Shown here: positions 34,801 to 44,350 of the stretch, one piece after another
How positions within the stretch are numbered: the stretch's first letter is position 1
How the letters are laid out: each line of letters starts with the position of its first letter
Origin: Diadema setosum
Lineage: Eukaryota > Echinodermata > Echinoidea > Diadematoida > Diadematidae
DNA length: 64,000 bases
NCBI RefSeq assembly: GCF_964275005.1
Contig: NC_092700.1
Coordinates: 16,400,617-16,464,616 of the forward strand
Reading direction: 5' to 3'
Program-made: the position numbers and the translations under genes
Notes under the pieces: generated by a model
Seen by the model: only the letters and a program-made list of their open reading frames with translations
Told to the model about the DNA's origin: nothing
Database searches by the model: none

Positions 34801-37800
34801 CCAAGCCTGTTTGGTAGCAGGGAGTGGAAGAGGGGGAGGGGGAGGCGAGGGAGTGGAGGGGGACAAAAAGAGAAGAATCGGGACATGAAATGAGAAAAAA
34901 AAAGAAAGAAATGCAGGCAGACATATATAAACATGATGACCAGAGAGGTATATAAAGATTGCGGAAATGATGAGACAGAGAGAAAAGACTAGAAGATGAC
35001 ACTTCATTTTGGTCAGTTGCTCTATAACGCTCAGCTGGCGATCAACATGTACCAGTGATCATAATGTCGTCTCTTCTCTCGATATTCTGAAATCTTTTGC
35101 ACAATCATTGTCTCATTGTCATTCATCCTTTTCCAACTATAGAGTACTTTGTGCTTATTTTTCCCGGCTTAGGAATTGTTTTGTCAGGCACGGTACCTTT
35201 TTGAGAACTTTGCTATGTGTCTGCGTTTCTGTCTACATCCAAAAAGTGTTATCAAAAGCACATAACGATCCATGACTATCATTGTCTCACACTTACGTTG
35301 CGACATCGACGTCGACGTCCGTGTAGATCTCGAGGATGACGCCGCCCAGGAGATAGCCACAGGCTGGACCAAAGAGTGACGAGGCCTGGAATATACCTGT
35401 AAACGTACATACACACCATTCAGGATCAGCCATCTTGTTCATACGTTTCTATTATTGTCGACAGGTCAATGTCAAAGCTGCAGTCTGCGTTGGCCTTTTC
35501 TTTTGCAATGTCCGCAGAGTTGTTTAGTTACCAGTACTTCATCAGTGATGTTCGTCTCTATTTAACCTTACTGATAAGAAGGTAGCTTTTGTTTTAGACC
35601 ATACAGTCTGTAGGATATCCACAGATTTCTCAATCTTTTGTTGTTTATAATCACTTTGAAAGTGGTGCATAGAATAATATTTTACTCTCATTTCAGTGTA
35701 TTGTATGATGATGACAATAACGATAAAAAATGATAATGATAGTGGAACTAAAAAGAATACTAGTAATAACGATAGCAATAATAATAAGAGCAATCATAAC
35801 AACAAAATTCATAATAATGATAATAGTGACATAAATTGAAACTCGTGGTATATAAATAGTGACAATCTTTTATGCGTTGAAAATATAATTTTCATCACTA
35901 GTATCAGTAGTAGTATAGTAGTACTAGTAGCAACAGTGGCAAGCCCCAATTGTAATCGCACTAATCGTAATAGAAATCATAAATAATCTATAACAGTAGC
36001 TGTTTATGGTATTACTAACAACTAACCTTACGAGTTATCCCCAATTTGTATCTAAATAAATGATCCATGTTGATCCAAGAAGGGAATTAAAGCTCCCTGT
36101 TTGCTCAAAATTACAAGCATTTTACGTTTTAGTATTCCCTATTTTATGTTTCTCTTTCACAAGTGGATTTCGTTTTAATGGTTGGCAATATTTGTTTGTT
36201 TGTTTTGTTATCTTTATATTATCTTACCAACAAAGATGGACGCCCTGCTTGGTGGCGTGTTTTCGTCAATGTAGGCATAGCCGAGCGTGTAGAGTCCAGA
36301 GGCGCTGATCCCGTGTATCAACTGGCCAACGATGAAGACGATGAGATATCTGTTTAGACCGGAATCGAGATCGGAGCTACCGCCGACGTCGGATGCGTTC
36401 AGGCTACAAGTTGGTTCGTCGATCGTCTGGGGTATGAATTGTCAGCAATAAAAAAAAAAAAAAAGAGAATATATCGGAACTGAGATGGCCTCGCGCAGTT
36501 TGTGAAGTTTGAACTCATCAGGGAAATCTGAATCATTGCTAGCATGGAAATCTTCCAATTTTCAGGAGAGTCGAAACGGTATTGTGCTGAATGAAGTAAT
36601 TTTAGATCATTTATCTTGTCACTAGCGTCAGGGACTAGAGTCTATTAATATTACTCAAGTGATTCACCGGGTGCACTAAAAGCAACTAACTGCGTCCGCG
36701 TGTGGGTTGTCTGGACACTATAGTACTACTCGAGTATAGGACTTATAATGCGTTTTAAGTTTCAAAATGCCGACAGTCATCTGTGACGTCATCGCCAATG
36801 GCTAGCTAACACAAAATTCGGAATTGACTGATGTCTTATAGCTTTGTTATAGATTTAACTATATAGACTTCCTTCCCACGAGGAAAAAAAAAGAGAATAT
36901 AGATGTCGCATCGGTCGTGGTTGATACAATACGTCATGGCCTTGATGGTATGGTAGGCTACAAAGCGATACAATCAGACAATATTGTAGGAGGAAACTTG
37001 TATATGTGGTAGATGGCAGTATAAGTTGGAGAGCGATAGCAACGACGGCTTCCCTTGCTTTCGAACAGAAGCTATTGCTATCGCATGGGAAAGCGAAACC
37101 ATAGATCCATGGAAAACTAAAGCGATAAAAGAAGTAGTAACAGCAGTCATACAGACGACTTGAGAAAGGCATGAGAGTTATCGCAGTTCACTGCTATATA
37201 GTTTTAAAAGATGAAGAAGAACTGTAGATTAAAGGAAAGGCTTACGGAGAACTGATAGTTATCTGTAGCGAAGTGCGGCACGGTGAAAATGATGGACCCC
37301 AATGAAAAGAACAGAGCACCGACACCAAGCCAGACGGGTTTGTGGGCCTTCTCGCCGACGTACGTGACGAACACGACAACGATTAGGACGCCGAAGTCGT
37401 AGCAGCTCGAGATGAATCCGCTCTGCACACTGGGGATATTGAATCGGCGTTCGAGCGTGGTCGTGACGACGTACACCAGCCCGTTGACTGTCATCCCCTG
37501 TATGAACCCGAAGATGGACACGAACACGAGAAATCCGACCGCGTTGTTGCAGCACTGCGATAAAAAAAAAAAGTATAAAAGATGATGATGGTGATGCTAA
37601 AGATAATGATGATAATAATGGTGATGATGATTATGATGACGATAATAATAATAACGATAATGATAAAATAATAAAACATATTAATGTAACAATAACAATA
37701 ATAAATATAACAGTAATAGTGATTAACATCGTTGGACATTGTCAGATATCACTAATGCATAATTATCATAACAGCACTTTACTTACTTAGTGTGGTTCCA

Positions 37801-38630
37801 TTATGGGAGAATGGAACAAAGTTAAAGAGATTTGGACTTACTAGCCAACGTTGTGCCCATTAAAACTACGTTTCGATTTCTGTTTGAAGCAAAGTCCTGC
37901 ATAGAATATCGCATTCATCAAACGACTTACTTGTATTCTTAATGGACCCTTCGATATTCATTTTTAACATAGCAGATAGAAGCCTTAAGAGAAAAGGGGG
38001 ACATAGTAGTCAAAGTCGCGTCGTCTGAATCTTGAAGTGACAATTGCATTGCATTTGAGACTACTGTAGTTGTGTACAAGAGAAAATGGAATCGCGTTGG
38101 CTTATGACATTGCATATTTGACTTTGGCACGACATAAACTTCTTTGCAATAATCATGAAATTTCACAGAAATAGTCGCCGAGTAATGTTAGGTTAGGAAA
38201 CGCTTAAAACCAATTGAAGACAACGATGAATAGTCAATCTATTTCAGAATAATGTATGATATTTACCTCAGTTTACCCTAATAAAAAAGACGAATATTAA
38301 AGGTTACGATACTAAAACGATGAAAATGATTGAAAAAGGTCAGATAGATAATCATCTATTAACTGTATGGTAACCATGTTCACTGCCCTCATTCCTTTAA
38401 ACCGATACCTGCAAACATCTTGGTCTGAAAGGGCCCCAGCCGCAAGTGATATCCTCCTCTGCAACCGAGTCTGCCTTCTCGATTGCTATCTTTTTGTCGG
38501 CTGTCGGTGTCGAGTTGTTCACTTGGCTGGGGTGTACAACTCCTACTGGTCGACTTTTGTTGGGTGCCTCCTTGGCCGCTTCGCTATCGTCGAAGGCTGG
38601 GTTGGTAATGCCATTTATATTGCCCGACAT
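27285..38630 (-). CDS. SLCO4A1: SLCO/OATP organic anion transporter, complete coding sequence (711 aa), SLCO4A1-like
   Basis: Eleven coding exons: 38409-38630, 37246-37554, 36228-36426, 35297-35396, 34685-34806, 33909-34163, 32898-33093, 31398-31560, 30110-30282, 29059-29123, 27285-27616. Phases all join; total 2136 nt including TAG, 711 residues, normal for the family. OATPs are plasma-membrane, sodium-independent carriers of amphipathic organic anions. Seen: a cytosolic N tail with CGWGPFRPRCLQ, about 12 hydrophobic segments, the OATP signature WIGAWWIGFL near residues 287-296, the loop SCDNPKMAGVTVPYGN, and a Cys-rich Kazal-like loop (about 483-550) between TM9 and TM10. ESPLW before the signature and CHAGC, RSFALG and CILW resemble vertebrate SLCO4A1 most in my memory. 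The start is supported by an in-frame TGA 9 nt upstream. Intron 7 uses a GC donor. The paralogue name is tentative. Confidence 0.96.
28075..28645. mobile_element. GACGTCTC-palindrome repeat element, copy 1
   Basis: It is GC-rich (against AT-rich flanks) and filled with GGAGACGTCTCCGCGAC-like palindromic words. One end reads GGCGTATCTCGCTGG. Segments match 31690-31860 in direct orientation (GACTCTAGG.. GACGTCC.. GAGACGTCTCCAAACAAGG) and 32245-32770 in inverted orientation (CTGGTGGCGACTCGAG, CAAGCTGGTCTCGGAGACG). It has no long coding frame I recognise. It lies in the last SLCO intron. The family is not known to me. Confidence 0.7.
28720..28835 (+). mobile_element. Possible tRNA-derived SINE head
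   Basis: GGAAAGCAGGAGACGGCAGG then TCCGAATCCCACTTG has a B-box-like GGTCCGAATCCC and is preceded by TTCAAAGTTCATCGTGTTAC, which resembles 52945-52970 ahead of another SINE-like head. It is followed by T9-G10 at 28863-28881. Confidence 0.4.
29059..29123 (-). CDS. SLCO4A1: SLCO exon 10 (TM11 start)
   Basis: It is 65 nt and encodes IVSHEQRSFALGFQSVLFRA and F. The E-RSFALG-Q block is conserved in SLCO4-type OATPs. Acceptor ccttgcag, donor gtaag. Confidence 0.92.
29773..29936. mobile_element. CAGGGGCGGA-type foldback MITE with internal G/C runs
   Basis: The right end GGTTCCGCCCCTG and the left GGGATCCAGGGGGAGCGC are roughly complementary. The interior has GCGCCCCCTTAA against GTGCGCCCCCTTTAC, with an 11-nt G run at 29851. 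It lies in a SLCO intron. Confidence 0.55.
30110..30282 (-). CDS. SLCO4A1: SLCO exon 9 (end of Cys-rich loop, TM10)
   Basis: It encodes TYADCACIEPESIGDV, then GKCSHSCDFQIVFIVAFFVL and LMLTLMATVPVTMATM. Four Cys (DCAC, KC, SC) complete the extracellular disulfide-rich loop. Acceptor ttcttag, donor gtagaa. Confidence 0.94.
30906..31272. mobile_element. TTAAAGG-ended MITE (family B)
   Basis: It begins TTAAAGGCATAGTTTACC and ends GGTAAACTGGACCTTTAA, inverted ends with a few mismatches. It is about 367 bp, AT-rich, without coding capacity, in SLCO intron 8. Confidence 0.85.
31398..31560 (-). CDS. SLCO4A1: SLCO exon 8 (Kazal-like extracellular loop)
   Basis: It encodes SLVFNGDEPMLDSACNANC, then SCGSAFDPVCGNDGILYYTP and CHAGCLTINTTASLM. 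The C-x3-C-x-C ... DPVCG-DG-Y ... C-AGC spacing is the OATP Kazal-like domain. NTT is a possible N-glycosylation site. Donor gtaatc. Confidence 0.95.
31690..32045. mobile_element. GACGTCTC-palindrome repeat element, copy 2a (fragments)
   Basis: ATCAGTCGCCCCGACTCG, AAGAAAGTGACTCC and GACTCCGAGATGTCTCCG then AACAAGG match copy 1 in the same orientation. A second block at 31950-32045 has AGTAGCGGCGATTTCTCCG and AAGTCGCCGTGACC. It lies in SLCO intron 7. Confidence 0.6.
32245..32770. mobile_element. GACGTCTC-palindrome repeat element, copy 2b (inverted)
   Basis: Read on the plus strand it follows the reverse complement of copy 1: AGGTGGCGACATGGAGGCG, TTCTCCGGGAAGTC, CCAGCTGGTCATGCAGACG, GTCTCCGCGACGTCTCCGCG and the end CCAGCGAGATAC, which is the complement of the copy 1 start. 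It is interrupted by a T18-G13 tract at 32678-32708. Confidence 0.65.
32898..33093 (-). CDS. SLCO4A1: SLCO exon 7 (TM8-TM9), GC donor
   Basis: It encodes YIIIPAGLVGTVVGG, then KAKLHFRGMINLSLLCLF and SCDNPKMAGVTVPYGN. The exon ends AACAG followed by gcaagtc, a GC-AG intron; the frame only joins to exon 8 if this donor is used. Confidence 0.94.
33738..33852. repeat. (AATTG)n pentanucleotide microsatellite
   Basis: More than 20 near-perfect copies of TTGAA/AATTG in a SLCO intron, with a few point variants. Open frames across it (Gln-Phe-Asn-Ser runs) are artefacts. Confidence 0.97.
33909..34163 (-). CDS. SLCO4A1: SLCO exon 6 (cytosolic loop, TM7, start of TM8)
   Basis: It encodes RKKHDAARVTEAQK, then RDFPRAVWCLVKNPPFMFL, SITEWFLLTSFATFGPKYLE and TQFSMTASDAALLAG. 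The DFP-A-LL-NP-FM and FGPK-LE-QF patterns are typical of OATPs. Confidence 0.96.
34415..34662. repeat. Direct duplication of about 80 bp in a SLCO intron
   Basis: GTGCTCTGAATTTGGCGCTT then TTCTGTGTTGCCAATCTGAA (34442-34482) recurs as GTGCTCTGAATTTTGCGCTT then TTCCGGGTTGCCAACTTGAA (34615-34654), preceded in both by CAGAAGTCTTTTAGAATG-like sequence. Separation is about 173 bp. Confidence 0.75.
34685..34806 (-). CDS. SLCO4A1: SLCO exon 5 (OATP signature, TM6)
   Basis: It encodes LGIDSESPLWIGAWWIGFL then ITASIAFLVSFPLMAFPREL. WIGAWWIGFL is the OATP superfamily signature. Acceptor accaaacag, donor gtgagc. Confidence 0.97.
35297..35396 (-). CDS. SLCO4A1: SLCO exon 4 (TM5)
   Basis: It encodes IFQASSLFGPACGYLLGG then VILEIYTDVDVDVA. 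The FGPA-GYLLGG block matches OATP TM5. It is 100 nt; both ends are in split codons that join correctly. Confidence 0.94.
35700..35830. repeat. AT-rich GATAAT/AATAAT simple repeat
   Basis: Imperfect trinucleotide-type tract in SLCO intron 3. A similar tract occurs at 37580-37710 in intron 1. Open frames rich in Ile across them are artefacts. Confidence 0.7.
36228..36426 (-). CDS. SLCO4A1: SLCO exon 3 (TM4)
   Basis: It encodes TIDEPTCSLNAS, then YLIVFIVGQLIHGISASGLY, TLGYAYIDENTPPSRA and SIFV. GQ-LHG and YTLG-Y-DEN are typical OATP TM4 and post-TM4 motifs. Donor gtaag. Confidence 0.95.
37246..37554 (-). CDS. SLCO4A1: SLCO exon 2 (TM1-TM3)
   Basis: It encodes residues 75-177, from CCNNAVGFLVFVSIFGF through GMTVNGLVYVV, NIPSVQSGFISSCYDFGV and HKPVWLGVGALF to DNYQFS. 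Three hydrophobic segments match OATP TM1-3. Acceptor tatcgcag, donor gtaag. Confidence 0.95.
38409..38630 (-). CDS. SLCO4A1: SLCO coding exon 1 (N-terminal cytosolic tail)
   Basis: It encodes residues 1-74, MSGNINGITNPAFDD to CGWGPFRPRCLQ; the last block is the conserved OATP pre-TM1 motif. An in-frame TGA lies 9 nt before the ATG, and position -3 is a purine. Donor gtatcg. Confidence 0.93.
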
Positions 38631-38685
38631 GTCTCTTCATAGACTGACGTCACTCTAGTGATTTAGATGTTGGTCGGATCAAACC
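38631..38685 (-). other. SLCO 5' UTR segment preceded by a strong splice acceptor
   Basis: On the minus strand, TTGTTGTTCTCCTCCTCCAG immediately precedes 38685, a strong polypyrimidine-AG acceptor, so a further 5' UTR exon lies upstream. The segment holds an ATG at 38638-38640 that opens an 18-codon frame overlapping the main start out of frame, in poor context (T at -3). Confidence 0.6.
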
Positions 38686-41012
38686 CTGGAGGAGGAGAAC
38701 AACAAAAATAGCGACTTTATTCTTTGTGAAAATAAATTAAAGATATTCCGTCCCACATGAATCTTGCAGAAGAATATGCAAAATCAACGAATGACTAAAA
38801 ACTGTTGTCTGGTGGGGGAAAATCTGTTTCTTCTAAGGAACACAACCTTCCAATTTCTTGACTTGCATCGCTTCGAAGCTGTCATTTTCAGAGAGAGTTA
38901 ATTGAATACTGATCATATTACCCTCCAAGATGATGTTAGCTTTTGCATTTGTATTCTGTGCTGTATGTGTATGATCTAGACTCTCTTCTTTAGTTGCAAA
39001 CGTTACAAAAAATGGTAAGCTTGGAAACGAATTGAGAATTGTCAGGTTTAGGAGCAGAAATTTCAGGGTCCATTGTGTACGTCGTTTAGAACATACAGCA
39101 TTAATCTGTCTAGATACTTTATTCACGGATGGGGGAGGGGCGATTTTGCATGAAGCTGAAAAGCAAAAAAACGAACGACTTCATAACCTCGTGTTACTTC
39201 TCTCCAATGTTTAGGTTTAAAGCATGGTGCACGTAACAGAAGTGTTTCGCGTTAAAACGGTGACCTCACCAGGCCAATTCCAAATAAAAAGGAGAAAGGA
39301 CATAAACGTCTGTACAAAAGTTTAGTCATGGCTGCTGCGTCACACAAAACTTCTTGGAAACAATACTCATTGTGCGGTCAACCGATACGCTATCAAGCGC
39401 TGCGGTCCATTGTAACGTTGACTCCCCTTAACTTCAAAGTCAAGGTTGATCAGCACCATTAACAAAAATAATCTCCTGATCAGCAAAACTGCCATGATGT
39501 CACAGCGTGTCACAACCAGAGAACTTGAGAAAAAAAATCTATGCGATGGTAACAACGTAGATTGCTCCCTATCCAAATTGGGAAGAAATGGATTCCTCAC
39601 CGGCAGAGTGATTTTCATCAGTGTCGGGTAAAAATGTAAGGGGTAAGAAGACACAAGAAACAGGACACGAATATCAGTGTAAATTGTTCATAATGTCATC
39701 CCCTATATCAATTACTATTTAGTTTTTATTCTAGGAGCCCTTAATCATGCGTCAGCACTGTAGGGTATAAGCCCTGTACAATACCAGGGCCCTGTTTCAT
39801 AAAGCTGTTCGTAAAGTTACGAACAACTTACGAGCGAGTGGTGATCAGATCTTGTGCTGAATTATTGAAATTCTGATAGGTATAGCACATAAGAACTGAT
39901 CACCAGTCGCTCGTAAGTTGTTCGTAAGTTCACGAACAGCTTTATGAAACAGGGCCCAGGCATGTATATTTTGCTTATGAATATCTATGTGACAGTTTTA
40001 TCTCCGCTAGACCCGATATAAATCAGGGCCTATTATATACTTCATCATGTTGCTACTGCGGTCTTTGAGGCTCGATGAGCACTGTCTGCACGTGCAACTA
40101 TTGTGTTTCTTGGGTTTTGTTCTTCTTTTTTTTTCATTTGAGACTTGGCGATGGAAAAAGACTCAAGCGTTGTACAGTCGGAGATAGACTTTTTTGAATC
40201 TTTTTCACGGGTCGACTGCCAGTCCACAAAAGGCTTCGTGATACATGTACTATCAAAGTCAACTCGTAAATGCGTGTTTTTTTTCCCTCTCTATATATCA
40301 AGGTCATTCGTCTGAATCCGACAAGATGACCGAGTTTTACGTGTGTATGTTGCTGTCTTTGCATAGTCGTAGTTGTATAGTGTGAACTTCTATGTATTTA
40401 TCTGGAAGATATGAACACTTCGAATGATAAAACTTCCGTTTGCCACACGCACATATTCATAGTATGAAAATATCCTATGTTTATACAGAACTATTCTGGA
40501 GAAAATTTTCATTTACATCGCGCTAACTATATTGCTCTTGACACCTTACTGCCTTAGGGGATAGTTAATGTGTGACGACAAATCTAAGCAGGGAGGTTTC
40601 CTCTCACCTCCCTGATCTAAGAGGGCTGTGTCTAATCTGCACAAAAACCAGCCCAACTTCAAGTTAATTTCACTCCCATAATAAGAGATATATTAAGATG
40701 ATAAACCTCAGTCAAAGAGATAAGAAGTACATTGATGGTCAAGAGAATACACACAGAAAGCGTCGTTGTTCGTCGCGAAAGTCTGAGATTTTCAGGTCGC
40801 ATATTAACACTTTAGATAACTTGAATCTGTCATTGCCAATTAACAATTTACATTTGAGCATGTTATTCTCTCTTCTTTTTTTTTTTTAGGAATTGCCCTG
40901 AAGTAGCACATCGTATCATCTTATATTTCAGTAGTGTTTATCTTTTGACGCATTTTCCTCCAAGGAAAGAGAACATTATACGCGGTAAATAAAACATTTG
41001 CGAGTATCTTAC
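38686..41012. other. Presumed first SLCO intron or 5' flank
   Basis: No coding exon recognised. It contains a palindromic MITE at 39787-39957. The rest is unremarkable AT-rich sequence. Confidence 0.4.
39787..39957. mobile_element. GGGCCCTGTTTCATAAAGC palindromic MITE
   Basis: It begins GGGCCCTGTTTCATAAAGCT and ends AGCTTTATGAAACAGGGCCC. Arms extend inward (GTTCGTAAGTTGTTCG / TACGAACAACTTACGAGCG) with a short GATCAG spacer. It is 171 bp and almost fully self-complementary. The type is widespread in marine invertebrates. Confidence 0.92.
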
Positions 41013-41072
41013 CGGCAATGAGTCTCAAAGACCATAACACCAAGTAATGTTGGGCCACGAAATATCCGATAT
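41013..41072 (-). other. Tentative SLCO 5' UTR exon
   Basis: On the minus strand, CTCATTGCCG is followed by gtaagat, a strong donor, at 41012. TCTCTGGTTTCAG at 41073-41085 could be its acceptor. This would supply the upstream partner for the acceptor at 38686. It is inferred from splice signals alone. Confidence 0.3.
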
Positions 41073-41814
41073 CTGAAACCAGAGAAAGTGGGCGGGGTTC
41101 CTTAGTCGACTTTATTCCGTTGCTGAACTGCTTAGAGATTCACTGTTGGTGTTTAATGCGAGCAGTTTTATGATCTATCAGATCTCGTAAATGAATAAAA
41201 GCACAAAGAACTGTCATCAGCGTACATGTGTGCACACCAAAATCCTGTGAGTGGTTAACCGGTTATGACGCCACGCAAAGGTATGCAGACTGTGCACTTA
41301 TTGTTATTATGACGTACGAGCGCCAAATCTGTCATGCCGTATATCGTGGTAAAGAGTGGGAATATGCTACAGTATACGCCGGCTGCCGGCTTCTGAATAC
41401 ACACGATTAGGGGAATGCACTCGTAAGGACTAGTACAAAAATGTTCTTTTGTTCATACTCGTTTCTTTATCCTACAGACGAATGAAACCATTTAAATGAT
41501 GTTGCGTAGGGCATACGGAAGTATCATTAGCATGCTATTTGTACGAGCGATTCTCGGATTGACACGCATAGACGTAACCAGTGGAATAATGCAGTTCCCT
41601 GGAACCTGATTCTTCTGTGATGATTGAATTGAAAGCTAACGAGCAAAACAAAGCTGTGCGATGTGCCATGAAGTCACACGGTGGCAAGCTGGAGCTATTG
41701 GCGGAATATCGATTTCTTTGTTTGCCGCCGCGAACCCGAAAGAGATCTATATATAAACAGTAATTCCAGATGGCGGCTCTCATATTGTGTTAACATGCTT
41801 CGTGTATCATTATT

Positions 41815-42886
41815 GTCTCCGCCGAACGAGTTCGAGCAGGGGACTATGAAACGGGCTCCGTACGTGTGTGTGTCCGTGTGTCCGTCTGTCCGTCTCTGTC
41901 CGTCTGTCCGTCCATCCGTCTGTGCGTCCGTGTGTGATCAAAATGTTCAAAATGCTACTCCTTCGCCATTTCTAACCCGATTTTGATTCCGTTTGCTTTA
42001 TATGATAGCACTACATGGGAGCTTTGAAACTTCTGTACAGAATTTCAGTTGTGACCTTTGACCTTGACCTTTGACCTATATTGTACATTTTACTTCAAAA
42101 TGCTACTCCTTCGCCATTTCTAACCCGATTTTGATTCCGTTTGCTTTATATGATGGCACTAGGTGAGGGCTTCAAAACTTTTACGTACAGAATTTTGACC
42201 TTTGACTTCTTTGGCCTTTGACCTTGATTTTTGACCTATATTGTACATTGCCTACAAAATGCTACTCCTTCGCCATTTCTAACCCGATTTTGATTCCGTT
42301 TGCTTTATGTGATGGCACTAGGTGAGGGCTTCAAAACTTCTACACAGAATTTTGACCTTTGACTTCTTTGACCTTTGGCCTTGATTTTTTACCTATATTG
42401 TACATTTTGCTACAAAATGCTACTCCTTCGCCATTTGTAACCCGATTTCAATTCCATTTGCTTTAAGTGATGGTACTAGGTGCGGGCTTCAAAACTTCTA
42501 CACAGAATTTTGACCTTGATTTTTGACCTGTATTGTACGTTTTGCTACCAAATGCTACTCCTTCGCCATTTCTAACCCGATTTCGATTCCGTTTGCTTTA
42601 TGTGATGGCACTAGGTGAGGGCTTCAAAACTTCTACACAGAATTTTGACCTTTGACTTCTTTGACCTCTGACCTTGATTTTTGACCTATATTGTACATTG
42701 GCTACAAAATGCTACTCCTTCGCCATTTCTAACCCGATTTCGATTCCGTTTGCTTTATGTGATGGCACTAGGTGAGGGCTTCAAAACTTCTACATAGAAT
42801 TTTGACCTTTGACTTCTTTGACCTTTGACCTTGATCTTTTTACCTATATTGTACATTTTGCTACTAAATGCTACTTCGGCGGGGAC
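41815..42886. mobile_element. GTCYCCGCCGAA-ended element carrying a minisatellite
   Basis: The left end GTCTCCGCCGAA and right end TTCGGCGGGGAC are inverted repeats with one mismatch. Inside are a GTCCGTCTGTCC tract (41870-41935) and six to seven units of about 150 bp, each starting AAAATGCTACTCCTTCGCC. The units begin near 41948, 42096, 42257, 42416, 42549 and 42706, with a last partial at 42866. Each holds TTTGACCTTTGAC-like blocks. It lies upstream of SLCO. Confidence 0.85.
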
Positions 42887-43499
42887 ATATATTACGCACC
42901 GCGTAATTTCTACTTTTCCTTGTTTTTCTTTGTCTTTCACTTCCCGATACGCGTACGTACGTATTACATGTTCACATGTAGGCCTACATGAATGTATACA
43001 CACATGTATGACATACACACAATGTATTACCTTCATAAGAATGATAGTTTTGATCTATGTTTATTATTCATATGCATATCAGCTCTGTGTTTTGTGGGTG
43101 TATTTCATGTAATTATCTTTCCTTCCCCGAATTTCACCAACGTGATGGATGCGAAACCTTGGGTTTCATGTTTAGACATTGTAAACCTTGAACTTTAGCT
43201 ATTATTTGTTTTACTATACATGCTACCGAGTATTGAATACCGTTTTATGACACTATTCATTTTCATTGCACCAGTATTGCAATCTGAATAAATAATGTTT
43301 TCTTTCTCTTAATGATCAAAGTACTTAGTAGTCGTTAAAAGCCCAGGGATGCAAACCATTTCCAGTCCCTCCGCATCTTTGATTAAAACAACTATTTTTT
43401 TTTACAGATAAAAACATACGTTGCAATCTTACTTTCTGATACAAATTGTTACAATGCATAGTACTGGAATACAACTTTGTTTCGTACAGCATCCGAATG

Positions 43500-44000
43500 C
43501 ATATTATATTCATATACATAATACACTACGTTGACTCCCTTCTCGGCCTTTTAGCTTACAAAGACAATGTGTACTACGTTGAATGTCATTATTGTTCATA
43601 TTATTTTGCCATACAGGGGCCTTGTTTGAAATATATGAGCCATCTTCTGTTTTGTTCCACCTATATATCTATATCCGTTGCAGTTAGAAAGTAGCGTTTA
43701 TGCAGCTAGAATACGGCCTTGATTTGTGTATAGTACAGCAATGTAGAAAGTGGAAAGAGTTGCAAGGCCCTTATACGTATCTGTGCAAGTGCGTATGTGT
43801 GTGTGTGTGTCGAATTATCTATGTTGAAGAGAGATTTTTGCAGTCTTAATTGAAACATGGATTTGTTTGTGTTTTGAATTGTATTTGTATTGTTTTTGTT
43901 CATGTTACACCCAGAATGCACTGGGTTGATTCAGGAATGATTTGAATGAAATCAATAAACATCAAGGAAAAGCAAAAAAAAAAAATGTGTGTGTGTGTGT
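43500..44000. other. Non-coding stretch with U2-like fragment
   Basis: CCTTCTCGGCCTTTTAGCTTA at 43538-43558 is nearly the conserved 5' end of U2 snRNA, but the following branch-recognition segment is only loosely similar. The rest is AT-rich with CA/GT repeats at 43795-43812 and 43985-44025. Confidence 0.4.
43536..43590 (+). ncRNA. U2 snRNA-like fragment (probable pseudogene)
   Basis: CTTCTCGGCCTTTTAGCT differs from the canonical U2 start at one base in 18. It is followed by a diverged version of the AAGTGTAGTATCTGTTC region (AATGTGTACTACGTTGAATG). No Sm site or further stems are evident. It could also be chance. Confidence 0.3.
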
Positions 44001-44068
44001 GCGTGTGTGTGTGTGTGTATGTATGTGAGGGGGAGATGGACAGAGAGAAGGAAAGAGAGGAGGGGTGG

Positions 44069-44350
44069 GGCAGGAACGGATCTAGCCTTTTGCTAAAGGG
44101 GGGGGGGGGGATGGGGTTGACCCAGTGACGATAGGTCGTAATAACAACACTCAAACAAACAAAGAAAGGTCTCACATTCTTATTTTATATTATTTTTTCA
44201 TTATTATTATTATTATTATTATTATCATCATTATCATTATCATTATCATTATTTGCTGTTGGGGTGAGCCTGAGATAGAGCACACATAATGGCGTTTTTC
44301 TATGCTCATCACATTTTCACTGGAAGGCTAAAGGGGGGGGGGGGGCGTGC
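44069..44350. mobile_element. Possible G-run-containing MITE pair (CAGGAACGGATCTAG type)
   Basis: CAGGAACGGATCTAGCCTTT then TGCTAAA and G13 (44098-44110), and AAGGCTAAA with G13 (44333-44345) in the same sense. Between them is an ATT/ATC simple repeat (44195-44255). The outer limits are uncertain. Confidence 0.4.
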
